Position numbers and translations under genes: made by a program
The notes under the pieces: generated by a model
The model's database searches: none
What the model saw: only the letters and a program-made list of their open reading frames with translations
Told to the model about the DNA's origin: nothing
Assembly: GCA_937922655.1 (NCBI GenBank)
Contig: CALAJH010000050.1
Span: 1 to 64,000, forward strand
Origin: an uncultured Bacteroidia bacterium
Lineage (GTDB): Bacteria > Bacteroidota > Bacteroidia > J057 > CALAJH01
DNA: 64,000 nucleotides
Direction of reading: 5' to 3'
Shown: positions 24,141 through 33,010 of the stretch, in pieces
Numbering within the stretch: the first letter of the stretch is position 1
Layout of the letters: every line of letters begins with the position of its first letter

Positions 24141-25202
24141 ATGAAACGCATTATTATCGCACTGGTCGTTATTATCGGATTTACGGCCTTTGTTATCTTC
24201 AAGCTGTTGGCCAACAAAGAGATTTTGGACGAGAAAAGTTCGTTCAAACCGGCCGATCCTCCGATAGCCGTTACGTTGGCGCCCGTCGAACGCCGCGCTT
24301 TGTCCCACGAATTGACGTTGCTGGGCACCGTTTTCGCGGACAAAGAACTCCCCGTCGTTTCCCAAACGATGGGCGAAATCGTCGAACTGAAATTCAACCT
24401 CGGCGACTATAAACGCGAAGGGGAATTGATGGCCAAAGTCAAGGACGACAAAATCCGCGTCGGCCTTGAAGCGGCACAGGCGGCTTACGAAAAAATCGCC
24501 AACGACGTCGAAAGACTCGAAAAACTTTATCAATCCCAAGCCACAAGCGAACAGAGTCTTCGCGACGCAAAACTCGGCCTTGTCCAAGCCAAAACCCAAG
24601 TGGACAACCTTAAACTTCAACTCGAAGACACCAAAATCAACGCTCCGATGTCCGGCGTGGTAACGGCCAAAATGGTGGAAAAAGGTTCGGTTTTGGGCGG
24701 CGGGACCCCGTTGGCCATGATGGCCGACGTTTCCCGGCTCAAAGTCAAGCTCCGTGTCCCCGAACAGGACGTATACAAACTCTCAACGGGACGTCCCGTC
24801 AAAATCACGGCGGACGTCTACCCCGGCGTGGAATATTCCGGGATTATCACTTTCGTTAGTCCTCAGGGGGATGAATCGCATACGTACCCCGTCGAAATTT
24901 CGCTGGTCAATCGCGGAGACGCCCCGCTTAAAGCCGGCACGTATGTAAACGCCGTGTTTCCGTCGATTGTACGCGAAAACGCCGTAACCATCCCTCGCGA
25001 AGCCCTCATTGGGAGCCTGAAAGACGCGAAAGTCTACGTGGTCGAAAACGGTAAGGCGGCAATCAAAAAAATTGTCGTCGGTTCCGAAACCGGGGAGCGC
25101 CTCGAAGTTTTGGACGGCTTGACGGACGCCGACAAGGTCGTCGTTTCCGGGCAAATCAACCTCCGGGACGGCTCGCCCGTCGTCGTCGTCGGAGAGCGAT
25201 AA
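24141..25202 (+). CDS. RND/HlyD-type periplasmic adaptor (membrane fusion protein), orphan
   Basis: 353 residues. An N-terminal membrane anchor (IIIALVVIIGFTAFVIF) is followed by a lipoyl-like half (TMGEIVELKFNLGDYKREGELMAKVKDDKI), a helical hairpin (about 100-165), the second lipoyl half (KINAPMSGVVTAKMVEKGSVLGGGTPLAMMADVSRLKVKLRVPE), a beta-barrel and the membrane-proximal domain. It should bridge an inner-membrane pump and an outer-membrane channel. It is normally followed by an RND pump gene; here a terminator follows (25234-25271) and no pump is in the window, so its partner is encoded elsewhere or it has another role. Confidence 0.9.
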   Translation: MKRIIIALVVIIGFTAFVIFKLLANKEILDEKSSFKPADPPIAVTLAPVERRALSHELTLLGTVFADKELPVVSQTMGEIVELKFNLGDYKREGELMAKVKDDKIRVGLEAAQAAYEKIANDVERLEKLYQSQATSEQSLRDAKLGLVQAKTQVDNLKLQLEDTKINAPMSGVVTAKMVEKGSVLGGGTPLAMMADVSRLKVKLRVPEQDVYKLSTGRPVKITADVYPGVEYSGIITFVSPQGDESHTYPVEISLVNRGDAPLKAGTYVNAVFPSIVRENAVTIPREALIGSLKDAKVYVVENGKAAIKKIVVGSETGERLEVLDGLTDADKVVVSGQINLRDGSPVVVVGER

Positions 25203-25233
25203 ACCTTTTGCGCCTCAAAGACGTATCGTCACT

Positions 25234-25271
25234 CGGGTTGCGTCCGCACGCCAAGCGCAACCCGATTTTTA
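25234..25271 (+). terminator. Intrinsic terminator of the adaptor gene
   Basis: TCGGGTTGCG and CGCAACCCGA form a 10-bp stem with a 13-base loop, followed by five T. Confidence 0.8.
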
Positions 25272-25390
25272 GTTCGCCTTGGACGCAAAACGTTTACGAA
25301 ACCAAAGTTTTTTGTCCGTTTGGCGGCCAATATTTACCGTTGAATAGGATATAAAAAAGTTATGGATAAATAACGTTGTCAAATTTTTAA

Positions 25391-25397
25391 TAATTTG
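25391..25397 (+). promoter_or_regulatory. Possible -7 box, shortened variant, of the CHU_C surface protein
   Basis: TAATTTG, 43 bp before the ATG at 25441; the same seven-base form as before sucA and the BASS gene. Confidence 0.25.
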
Positions 25398-25440
25398 GTT
25401 GTTTTGCGTTATATTAGCCGACTGCATTCAACCGACCCGA

Positions 25441-28400
25441 ATGAAAATCTTAATACTTGCGGCGCTGATAGGTCTAACGACCCGTTTGTCCGCCCAAATC
25501 ACCAACGCCCCCGAACAAGACTGCGCCAACGCCATATCCATTTGCGCGGGCGCGTATTATCAAGAGCAGTACTATTCCGGCGGCGGACTGCTTCCCAATG
25601 AAATCAATCCCAATATCAGTTGTTTGGGCGGCAATCAAGAAGTGAACGGGACATGGTACGAATTTACCATTGAAACCGCGGGGCAATTGAACATCACCAT
25701 ATGCGCTTATCAAAACGGCCAGCTCTACAACAATACCTACGATTACGACTGGGCGATATATAACCTTACCAACGCCACTTGCGCCGACATTTCCACCAAC
25801 CCTGCACTGGAGGTGGGATGTAATTTTTCGGGTTTTAGCAATGCGGGCGGATGTACCGGCCCCAACGGGCAGGGCGGCCCTCAAAACGGCCCGCCCATCA
25901 ACGTTCAACCCGGCCAACGCTACGTGCTTTTCGTCAGCCGCTGGACCCAAACCCCGCAAATCGGCTACGTTCTCAATCTTTGTGCAACCACCGCCGGACT
26001 GGTCTGCTCGGAAAACCAAAACGCCGTCGAAATCCAAAACCCCGTGCCTTGCGGGGCGTTGTCGTTTGTTATCGAGTTCGACCAGCCCATTCGTTGCAAC
26101 GACATACAAGCCGAAGACATCGCCATCGTCGGCCCGGACGGCGCGGCCATTACGATTACGGGCATCACACCCATTGATTGCAATCCCAACAATCCCAACG
26201 CCGTCGGCACGCGGTTCATTATCCAAGTGGGAACGCCCATTACTCTTGGCGGAGAGTACGTTTTTTCCGTCGGCGGTTTTACCGACCTTTGCGGCAATCC
26301 GATTCCTCCCTATACCGCCACCGCCGACCTCGAACTCGACTTCATCGCCGACATCAATCTCCCTGCGGGTCAAGACGCCGTTCTTTGCGAAGGAGAAAGT
26401 TTGCAACTCAACGTTTTTACGGGCAACAATCCGCCGCAAGGCATACAGTTCGATTGGCAGCCGGTTTCCGGATTGAGCGCTTACGATATTCCCAACCCCG
26501 TCGCCACCCCTTACGAAACCACCACTTATACCGTTACCGCCCGTTTCGACGAGTGTGTTGCTACGGACGAAATCACCATCACCGTCGTCCCGCCTCTGCA
26601 AGTGGCCATTGAAGGCGACTTTACCATTTGTCGGGGGGAAAGCACGACGCTTGTCGCCGTCGGAACGGCATTGAATTATTTTTGGCCGAACGTCAACGTC
26701 GTCGGTCCGCAAATTACCGTGGCGCCGTTGGTTACGACGACGTATACGCTTTTGGCTTCGAGTGTTGACTGTGCAAATTTGCCGTTTACGGCCACCGTTA
26801 CCGTCATTCCCACGCCCATACCCGATTTCACCATTGCCGGAAATATTTGCCAAGACGAAGTGTACGAGGTCGTGTATACCGGTGAATCGGAGGCGACGAA
26901 CCTCTATGAATGGAACTTTGCCGACGGACAAATACAGTCGGGTTCGGGGGTCGGGCCGATATACGTTCGTTTTCCGTTTGCGGGGCCGCGCACCGTTTCC
27001 GTTACCGCCAACAACCTCGGCTGTTCGGCGACGCTGAACCGAAATATATTGGTGCGACCCAAACCGGTAATCGACGCGGGGGAGGCGACGTTTATGTGCG
27101 AAAACGCTTTTGGCGCGACGCTCAATCCTTCGATTTCGCCCGACGTTCCGGGATGTTTGTTTTATTGGTCGCCCCCCGACGGCCTCGACAACCCCAATTC
27201 CCGCAACCCCACCGCTTTCATTTCCCAAACCACCACCTACTCTTTAACGGCGGTTTGCAACGGATGCTCGAGTCTGGTGGACTCGGTAACGGTGTACGTT
27301 CGAGCGCGCCCGACGGTGATATTGGAGGATTACACAGTCGGGTACTGTTTGGGGCAGGGAGGCGCACAAATTCAAGCAATAGCCTCGGGCGGAACGGGGC
27401 CGTTGTCTTATCAATGGTACGCCGTTCCCGACGCGCAAGCCCCCGCCACAGGCATCAACAACATTTATTCGCCTTCGCCCGTCGCCTCTCCCACGACTCC
27501 ACAATACTACAAACTTGTTGTAACGGATTCCATGGGCTGTCGGTCGGATACGGCGACGGTTTTTGTGGACGTTTATCCGGTTCCGGCCGCCGATGCGGGA
27601 GGGGATACGTTTTTGTGTTACGACGCGCCGGGCGTGTTTTTGAACGGCTCGGGATTTTTTCCCAACGGCGACGGTTTTGGCTCGTTTTCATTTCGTTGGC
27701 GGCCCGCCGTCGGTCTTAGCGACACCACCATCGCCAATCCCTTCGCCACCCCCCAACAAACCACGATTTACACGCTTATCGTAACGAGCGAATACGGCTG
27801 TTCAAGTTTGCCAAACACGACCGACGATTTGGCGACGGTGGTCGTTACGAGGGCCCCGCGTCCGTTGGCCAACGCCGGTCCCGACAAATACTTGTGTTTC
27901 AATGCCGAAGAGGGCGTTCAAATCGGCGACGTTCCTTCGGGCGGGGTTTTGGACGAATACGAATATTATTGGACGCCGGCCATAGGATTTAATCCTTTGT
28001 CGGATACGGCGGTCATGCGCCCGGTAGTCAAACCCGAATTCACGACGACGTATTTTTTGAAAGCTAAATTTGCGGGTTGCGAATCGATTGCGGATACGGT
28101 TACGGTCTTTGTCGTTCCGCGCCCGACAAGCGCGGTAGACGTGGCCACTTTGGAGGTATGTCCGGGTAAATCGGTACAAATCCGCGGTATTGGCGGCGGC
28201 AACGTCAACGGTGAACCGATTGATTACCTCTGGCGCCCCGGCACGGGCTTGTCCGATTCCACGGCTCAAAATCCCATCGCCTCTCCCGAGACCACCACCG
28301 TTTACACACTTTACACCTACATATACGGTTGTAAAACCGAGACGCCTGCCACAGCCCTCGTGCAGGTACTTCCCCAACCGGTCGCAGACGCCGACCCGCT

Positions 28401-29637
28401 CGATTTGCCCGGCGGACGCTACATTTGCGCGGGCGATACCGTTCAACTTTCGGGTTTTGCACAAAGCCCTGCGCAACCGCTTTACGTTCGCTGGGAGCCT
28501 CCCACCCGTCTTTCCAACTCCGAAATCGTCAATCCTTTGGCCTTTCCGCTGGAAACGACAACTTATACGCTGATTGCGAGTTACGGGCCGTGCGTCGTCA
28601 AGGATTCGATAACCGTTCGCGTCGGCCCGGCGATCCCCGTTCGCATCGAAGCGGATACCAACGTCATATGCGGCGGAACGGGGACGTATTTACGGGCAAG
28701 CGGCGGCATCGGAAGCGGCGACTTTATTTGGCGACCGACGACGGGCTTGTCTCCGGCAACGGGCGCCGTCGTTTTAGCCTCTCCGTCCACGACAACAATG
28801 TACACCCTCACTCTTCGCGAAGCCGGCTGCATCGGAATCGATTCGGTATTGGTCGAAGTGGTTCCCGGTCCGGTAACACGTTATTTCCACAGCTTTCCGG
28901 GCGGCTGTAATCAACTTACCGTTTCTTTTACCGACCAATCACGAAACGTAACGGATTGGGAGTGGAACTTTGGCGACGGTTCTTCGGTATCGAACGTTCC
29001 CTCGCCCGTCCATACTTATTTACGCCCCGGAACGTATACCGTTACCTTGCGTACCCGGTCGTTTGGGCAATGTTACGACGACGATTCGGTCAGTTCGACG
29101 GTAACGGTAACCCAAGGATTGAACGCGGCGTTTGGGGTCTATCCCGCCCCCGTAGATACGTTTCTTTGGCCGGCGCCCGAATTTACGTTCGTAGATTCAT
29201 CGACGGGCGGCGTAATTTCATGGTTCTGGGACTTTGGCGACGGCATGAGCGCCTTCGGCCCTACCGTATCCCACGCTTATTTTTTACCCGGAACGTACAA
29301 CGTCACTCAAATCGTCTCCGACCATTTGGGTTGCGTGGACACGGCTTCAACCAAAATTGTCATTAAAGAGAAGGCTTTCGAACTTCCCAACATTTTCACT
29401 CCCAACGGCGACGGTTCCAACGACCTGTGGTGCATTGATTTGCCGTCGTACGCGCCCGTTAAGTTAAAAATATTCGACAGACACGGCGTTTTGCTTTACG
29501 AGTCGGCGAGTCCGAAAGCATGTTGGGACGGCCGCTCGAACAACGGCGCGAAAGCACGGGCCGTTCCGGGGCAATATTTTTACGTCCTTACCGTTGGTGA
29601 AAGATTGTTCCACGGAGGCATAACGCTGATGGAGTAA
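25441..29637 (+). CDS. Large surface protein with PKD domains and CHU_C (T9SS) sorting domain
   Basis: 1398 residues from the ATG at 25441, which starts a signal peptide (MKILILAALIGLTTRLSAQ). An N-terminal jelly-roll-like domain (CANAISICAG...GTWYEFTIETAGQLNI) is followed by an Ig-like domain, many ~80-residue repeats with RWRPAVGLSDTTIANPFA and TTTYTLTA phrases, two PKD domains (DWEWNFGDGSS...HTYLRPGTYTVTL and WFWDFGDGMSA...HAYFLPGTYNV) and the CHU_C domain (LPNIFTPNGDGSNDLW to the end). CHU_C is the type B signal that directs export through the type IX secretion system and surface attachment or release. Probable adhesin or polysaccharide-binding protein; no catalytic domain is recognisable. 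Confidence 0.93.
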   Translation: MKILILAALIGLTTRLSAQITNAPEQDCANAISICAGAYYQEQYYSGGGLLPNEINPNISCLGGNQEVNGTWYEFTIETAGQLNITICAYQNGQLYNNTYDYDWAIYNLTNATCADISTNPALEVGCNFSGFSNAGGCTGPNGQGGPQNGPPINVQPGQRYVLFVSRWTQTPQIGYVLNLCATTAGLVCSENQNAVEIQNPVPCGALSFVIEFDQPIRCNDIQAEDIAIVGPDGAAITITGITPIDCNPNNPNAVGTRFIIQVGTPITLGGEYVFSVGGFTDLCGNPIPPYTATADLELDFIADINLPAGQDAVLCEGESLQLNVFTGNNPPQGIQFDWQPVSGLSAYDIPNPVATPYETTTYTVTARFDECVATDEITITVVPPLQVAIEGDFTICRGESTTLVAVGTALNYFWPNVNVVGPQITVAPLVTTTYTLLASSVDCANLPFTATVTVIPTPIPDFTIAGNICQDEVYEVVYTGESEATNLYEWNFADGQIQSGSGVGPIYVRFPFAGPRTVSVTANNLGCSATLNRNILVRPKPVIDAGEATFMCENAFGATLNPSISPDVPGCLFYWSPPDGLDNPNSRNPTAFISQTTTYSLTAVCNGCSSLVDSVTVYVRARPTVILEDYTVGYCLGQGGAQIQAIASGGTGPLSYQWYAVPDAQAPATGINNIYSPSPVASPTTPQYYKLVVTDSMGCRSDTATVFVDVYPVPAADAGGDTFLCYDAPGVFLNGSGFFPNGDGFGSFSFRWRPAVGLSDTTIANPFATPQQTTIYTLIVTSEYGCSSLPNTTDDLATVVVTRAPRPLANAGPDKYLCFNAEEGVQIGDVPSGGVLDEYEYYWTPAIGFNPLSDTAVMRPVVKPEFTTTYFLKAKFAGCESIADTVTVFVVPRPTSAVDVATLEVCPGKSVQIRGIGGGNVNGEPIDYLWRPGTGLSDSTAQNPIASPETTTVYTLYTYIYGCKTETPATALVQVLPQPVADADPLDLPGGRYICAGDTVQLSGFAQSPAQPLYVRWEPPTRLSNSEIVNPLAFPLETTTYTLIASYGPCVVKDSITVRVGPAIPVRIEADTNVICGGTGTYLRASGGIGSGDFIWRPTTGLSPATGAVVLASPSTTTMYTLTLREAGCIGIDSVLVEVVPGPVTRYFHSFPGGCNQLTVSFTDQSRNVTDWEWNFGDGSSVSNVPSPVHTYLRPGTYTVTLRTRSFGQCYDDDSVSSTVTVTQGLNAAFGVYPAPVDTFLWPAPEFTFVDSSTGGVISWFWDFGDGMSAFGPTVSHAYFLPGTYNVTQIVSDHLGCVDTASTKIVIKEKAFELPNIFTPNGDGSNDLWCIDLPSYAPVKLKIFDRHGVLLYESASPKACWDGRSNNGAKARAVPGQYFYVLTVGERLFHGGITLME

Positions 29638-29662
29638 AGCGCTTCTTTAACTTTTGGCGCCA

Positions 29663-30586
29663 ATGAAACCGCCGCATTCGCCTTACGACACATTGGCGTT
29701 TCTGTTTTTGACACGCCACGCCGATTGGTTGTTGAACAAAATAGGCGTCGAGGGCAAGATTGCAAAAGACCGCAGCAGCCAACTTTTGGATTTTGACGGC
29801 TCGCGTCGTTTTGCAGACCTGATTTTCGACCTTGTGCGTTCGACGTTTCAAGTGTGCATGATTCACTTCGAAGTGCAAACGCGTTATTCCCGCCGACTGA
29901 TTTTTCGCATGGCCGACTACCGACTTCGCATTTTGCGTCGATTTGGTTTTGTCCATTTGGTGCAAGCGGTAATTTTTTTGCGCCGCCCGCCTCGTAAAAT
30001 TATCGACAGGCTTTCGGGCGAACCCGTGGGAATCGGTTATCTTTGGACCGACATGACCGAAATCGACGCCGAGGAGTATTTCATGCTTGGTACGCCAATA
30101 GCCACGGTGATGGCCGTCGTTTCCCAAACCGGAGACGGCAACCTTCTTGCCCAATCCGTCGTAAAACGACTCTGGAACATAGAAAACGCAAACGAACGCG
30201 CGGAGATGATAAACGCGGCCACGGCTCTTGCCGGCGTTCGTCCCGACAAAACCCAATTCATTAACGTCATGAAATATACGATAGAAGAGCTTAAAACACT
30301 GAAGCCGTCGGACCTAACCCCCCAAGAAGAGTGGGATAAAGCCATTCGTTACGCCATGCGCGGCTTGGAAAAGCAGTGGAAAGCCGAAGCTAAAGCGGAG
30401 GCCAAAGCCGAGGGAATCAAAGAGGGAATCAAAGAGGGAATCAAAGAAGCGAAAATTGAAGTGATAAACAATTTGGCGCGTATGGGAATGTCCCCCTCGG
30501 ACATTTCACAAGCGGTAAATTTGCCTTTGGATGCCGTCTTTGAGATTTTGGAATCGCACAACGGCGCGAAACAACACGAAACTTAA
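29663..30586 (+). CDS. Rpn-like PD-(D/E)XK nuclease family protein
   Basis: 307 residues from the ATG at 29663 (a TTG 9 bp upstream is less likely). The N-terminal region has the pattern FADLIFDLV followed by MIHFEVQT near residues 50-73, resembling the D...ExQ active site of Rpn (recombination-promoting nuclease) proteins. The C-terminus has a charged helix with AEAKAE and EGIK repeats and then a short helix-turn-helix-like tail (MGMSPSDISQAVNLPLDAVFEIL), also typical of that group. It lies only 25 bp after the CHU_C gene. Rpn-type proteins are often mobile and have been linked to RecA-independent recombination and phage defence; function here is inferred from pattern only. Confidence 0.6.
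   Translation: MKPPHSPYDTLAFLFLTRHADWLLNKIGVEGKIAKDRSSQLLDFDGSRRFADLIFDLVRSTFQVCMIHFEVQTRYSRRLIFRMADYRLRILRRFGFVHLVQAVIFLRRPPRKIIDRLSGEPVGIGYLWTDMTEIDAEEYFMLGTPIATVMAVVSQTGDGNLLAQSVVKRLWNIENANERAEMINAATALAGVRPDKTQFINVMKYTIEELKTLKPSDLTPQEEWDKAIRYAMRGLEKQWKAEAKAEAKAEGIKEGIKEGIKEAKIEVINNLARMGMSPSDISQAVNLPLDAVFEILESHNGAKQHET
30410..30445 (+). repeat. Three perfect 12-bp tandem repeats (EGIK)
   Basis: GAGGGAATCAAA is repeated three times without change, encoding EGIK three times in the linker helix of the Rpn-like protein. Such a tract can expand or contract in frame by slippage. Confidence 0.95.
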
Positions 30587-30712
30587 TCGACACCAAAATT
30601 ACATCGCTAGAACCGGCATAGGCCCGGAAAATCAACGGCTTGAATATCCGAATGTAAAAACGTAAATCCTCCCCATACGCACGTCCATTGAAAACGCGGC
30701 TATATTTTTCGC

Positions 30713-30720
30713 TATTTTTG
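30713..30720 (+). promoter_or_regulatory. -7 promoter box of the PorZ-like gene
   Basis: TATTTTTG ends 4 bp before the ATG at 30725, predicting a leaderless transcript. Confidence 0.55.
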
Positions 30721-30724
30721 CGTA

Positions 30725-32995
30725 ATGATAATCGTTCTCTGGGCGTGGGCGCTGTCCGCGTTGGCACAACTTGAAATCCGCGAACCGAACAAGTTTGGCG
30801 ACAAACTTATCGGCTCGTGGCATTCATATCAAACGTTCCGTCAAGGCTCGCATATCGCCTTTCGCAACGGCGTGGCCTATATGCTTACGACCTCCGGGCT
30901 GTTGATTTACAACACGGCAACGGGCGAAGAACGACGATACGGACGAGTTCAAGGATTTCCCGCGGGAAAAGCTACGGGATTGTTTTACGACAAAGCCTCG
31001 GACTATGTTTTTGTCGCTTTTGACGACGGCCTTATCGTTTATTTTAGAATTCCCGAAGAAGCGATGTTCATTCGGGACGTCGTTGTTTCGGAAAACGTAA
31101 TCAACAAATCCATACATTATATCGAAGGAAACGGCCTGTTCGTCTATATTTCCGGGGATTTCGGATTGATGGTCTATGATTTAATCCGAAAAGAAACGCG
31201 ATTTTCTTATTTTAAAATCGGGGACAGCCCCGCGTTTACTCCCGTTGAAAGCCACGGATTCTTTAACGGTCGCATCTACGTCTTGACCCGGCAAGGCAAT
31301 TTATATTCCGCCGACCTTTCCCATCCCAATTTGGCCGACGGCGCCGCTTGGCAAAAAGAACTCTCGGGCGTGAAAAACTTTTGTACCGGTCGCGGCGGCG
31401 TTTACGTTCATACGGAAAACTTTATTAATCGTTTCGACGGCACGCAATGGACGACGCTTGAAACTTTTGCCCAAGCCTTGCAGGCTTTTCGTCGGTTTCG
31501 TTCCGTTGCCGACGGACGCGTCGTTTACATTCCCATCGAAACCAACAACACCGTTTTTGTCGTCGGCGATACGCTCAAAAAAGCCGTATTCGACGTGTAT
31601 GATTTCGCCCTCTCCGAGGACGGACGTTTTTCGGCCTCCGCCGACGGGTATTTGGGATTGTCGGTTTTTGACAAATTCATGGGCTATAATCTGTATGAAT
31701 CGCATCGGGACGTTTTCTCCCCCGACAACGACGAGCCGCCGTCCAATGCGGTTCACCGTTTAGCCGTAGGACCGGGAGAAATTTACATCGCTCCGGGTTC
31801 GCCTTATACCGACGACGGATTTTACCGCATCGACCTCCAAACCGGCAAATGGACCCTTTTCCCACGCGACACCGTTCGCTCGGTAGATATAAAAAACTAT
31901 TACCAAGCCTTTTACGTGGACGGAAAAGCTTATTTGAGCGCCTACGAAATCGGGGTCAAAGAAGTGGAACGCGGCGAGGTAAAACGAGTCTGGCTCAAAA
32001 ACGAAGAGTGTTTTGCCCCCCCGGGCAATCTTTATCCACGCGTCGTGGGCGCGGCCAAAGACAAACAAGGCGACCTGTGGATGATATTGTCGGACAACAA
32101 CCTCCCATTGTTGAAAATCTCGACCGACGGCTCCTGTCGTTTGTATCCTTTGCCCGGAGTAAGTAATCTGACGGGACTTTTCGCCTTTGCCATCGACGAC
32201 GCCGACAACAAATGGGTCGTGTCGAGAAACCAAGTTTTGGTCTTCAACGACCCCGAACGCGTCGCTACCGACAACGGGCTTCGTCGTTTGGAACAGGCGG
32301 AAGGACGCGGAGGCCTACCCGCAGGAAGCAAACTCAATTGTATCGCAAAGGACAAAGACGGACACATGTGGATAGGTTCGACAAACGGAATTTCGGTTTA
32401 TTACGTGGCCGCCGCCGTACTCCGTTCCACCTACGACGCCGCCTGTCCCGTGTTTAACTTTCGTTGTCTACTTGAAGCCGAAACCGTAAACGACATTTAC
32501 GTCGATGGCGCAAATCGAAAATGGATAGCCACTCAAAACTCGGGGGTATACGTTTTCAACTCGGACGGTACCCGACAAATCGCGCAATTTACGGTAAACA
32601 ACAGTCCCTTGCCTTCCAATAGGGTTACGGACATTGAAGCCGAACCCAACACGGGCGAAATATTTTTTGCCACCGAAGCCGGTTTGGTCGCTTTCAAAGG
32701 CACGGCTACCGAAGGCGTCGAGTCCAACGAAGACGTCTACGTCTATCCCAATCCCGTTCGCGGCGACTACGACGGGCTTATTAGCATATATCCGTCGGTC
32801 GCGGGTTCGGTGGTCAAAATCGTAACGCCGACCGGACGCTTGGTGCGTGAACTCGAATCCGAGGGCGGACGCACCGTTTGGGACGGACGCGACTTGACCG
32901 GTCAAAAAATACAACCCGGCGTTTACGTCGTTCTCGTTTCCACCGACGACGGCAAGAATAAAGGCGTAACCAAGTTTGCCGTTTTAGGAAACTAA
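30725..32995 (+). CDS. porZ: PorZ-like double beta-propeller protein of the type IX secretion system
   Basis: 756 residues with a short signal peptide (MIIVLWAWALSALAQ). The body consists of two-component-regulator-propeller-like repeats (for example GSKLNCIAKDKDGHMWIGSTNGISVY and DIYVDGANRKWIATQNSGVYVF), enough for two propellers. The C-terminal ~80 residues form a Por-secretion/FlgD-like domain (VYVYPNPVRGDYDG, VKIVTPTGRLV, TVWDGRDLTGQKIQPGVYVVLV). This is the layout of PorZ, a surface subunit of the T9SS attachment complex that handles A-LPS for linking to cargo. The family assignment rests on architecture. It would serve the CHU_C and Ig-repeat proteins in this window. Confidence 0.7.
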   Translation: MIIVLWAWALSALAQLEIREPNKFGDKLIGSWHSYQTFRQGSHIAFRNGVAYMLTTSGLLIYNTATGEERRYGRVQGFPAGKATGLFYDKASDYVFVAFDDGLIVYFRIPEEAMFIRDVVVSENVINKSIHYIEGNGLFVYISGDFGLMVYDLIRKETRFSYFKIGDSPAFTPVESHGFFNGRIYVLTRQGNLYSADLSHPNLADGAAWQKELSGVKNFCTGRGGVYVHTENFINRFDGTQWTTLETFAQALQAFRRFRSVADGRVVYIPIETNNTVFVVGDTLKKAVFDVYDFALSEDGRFSASADGYLGLSVFDKFMGYNLYESHRDVFSPDNDEPPSNAVHRLAVGPGEIYIAPGSPYTDDGFYRIDLQTGKWTLFPRDTVRSVDIKNYYQAFYVDGKAYLSAYEIGVKEVERGEVKRVWLKNEECFAPPGNLYPRVVGAAKDKQGDLWMILSDNNLPLLKISTDGSCRLYPLPGVSNLTGLFAFAIDDADNKWVVSRNQVLVFNDPERVATDNGLRRLEQAEGRGGLPAGSKLNCIAKDKDGHMWIGSTNGISVYYVAAAVLRSTYDAACPVFNFRCLLEAETVNDIYVDGANRKWIATQNSGVYVFNSDGTRQIAQFTVNNSPLPSNRVTDIEAEPNTGEIFFATEAGLVAFKGTATEGVESNEDVYVYPNPVRGDYDGLISIYPSVAGSVVKIVTPTGRLVRELESEGGRTVWDGRDLTGQKIQPGVYVVLVSTDDGKNKGVTKFAVLGN

Positions 32996-32996
32996 G

Positions 32997-33004
32997 TATT
33001 TTTG
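32997..33004 (+). promoter_or_regulatory. -7 promoter box of kup
   Basis: TATTTTTG begins 1 bp after the preceding stop codon and ends 6 bp before the ATG at 33011; predicted leaderless or nearly so. Confidence 0.55.
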
Positions 33005-33010
33005 CCGGTC

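Noticed and set aside
25474-27228. A 584-residue open frame on the minus strand opposite the CHU_C protein
   Set aside because: It is out of register with clear PKD, Ig-like and CHU_C coding on the plus strand and has no domains of its own.
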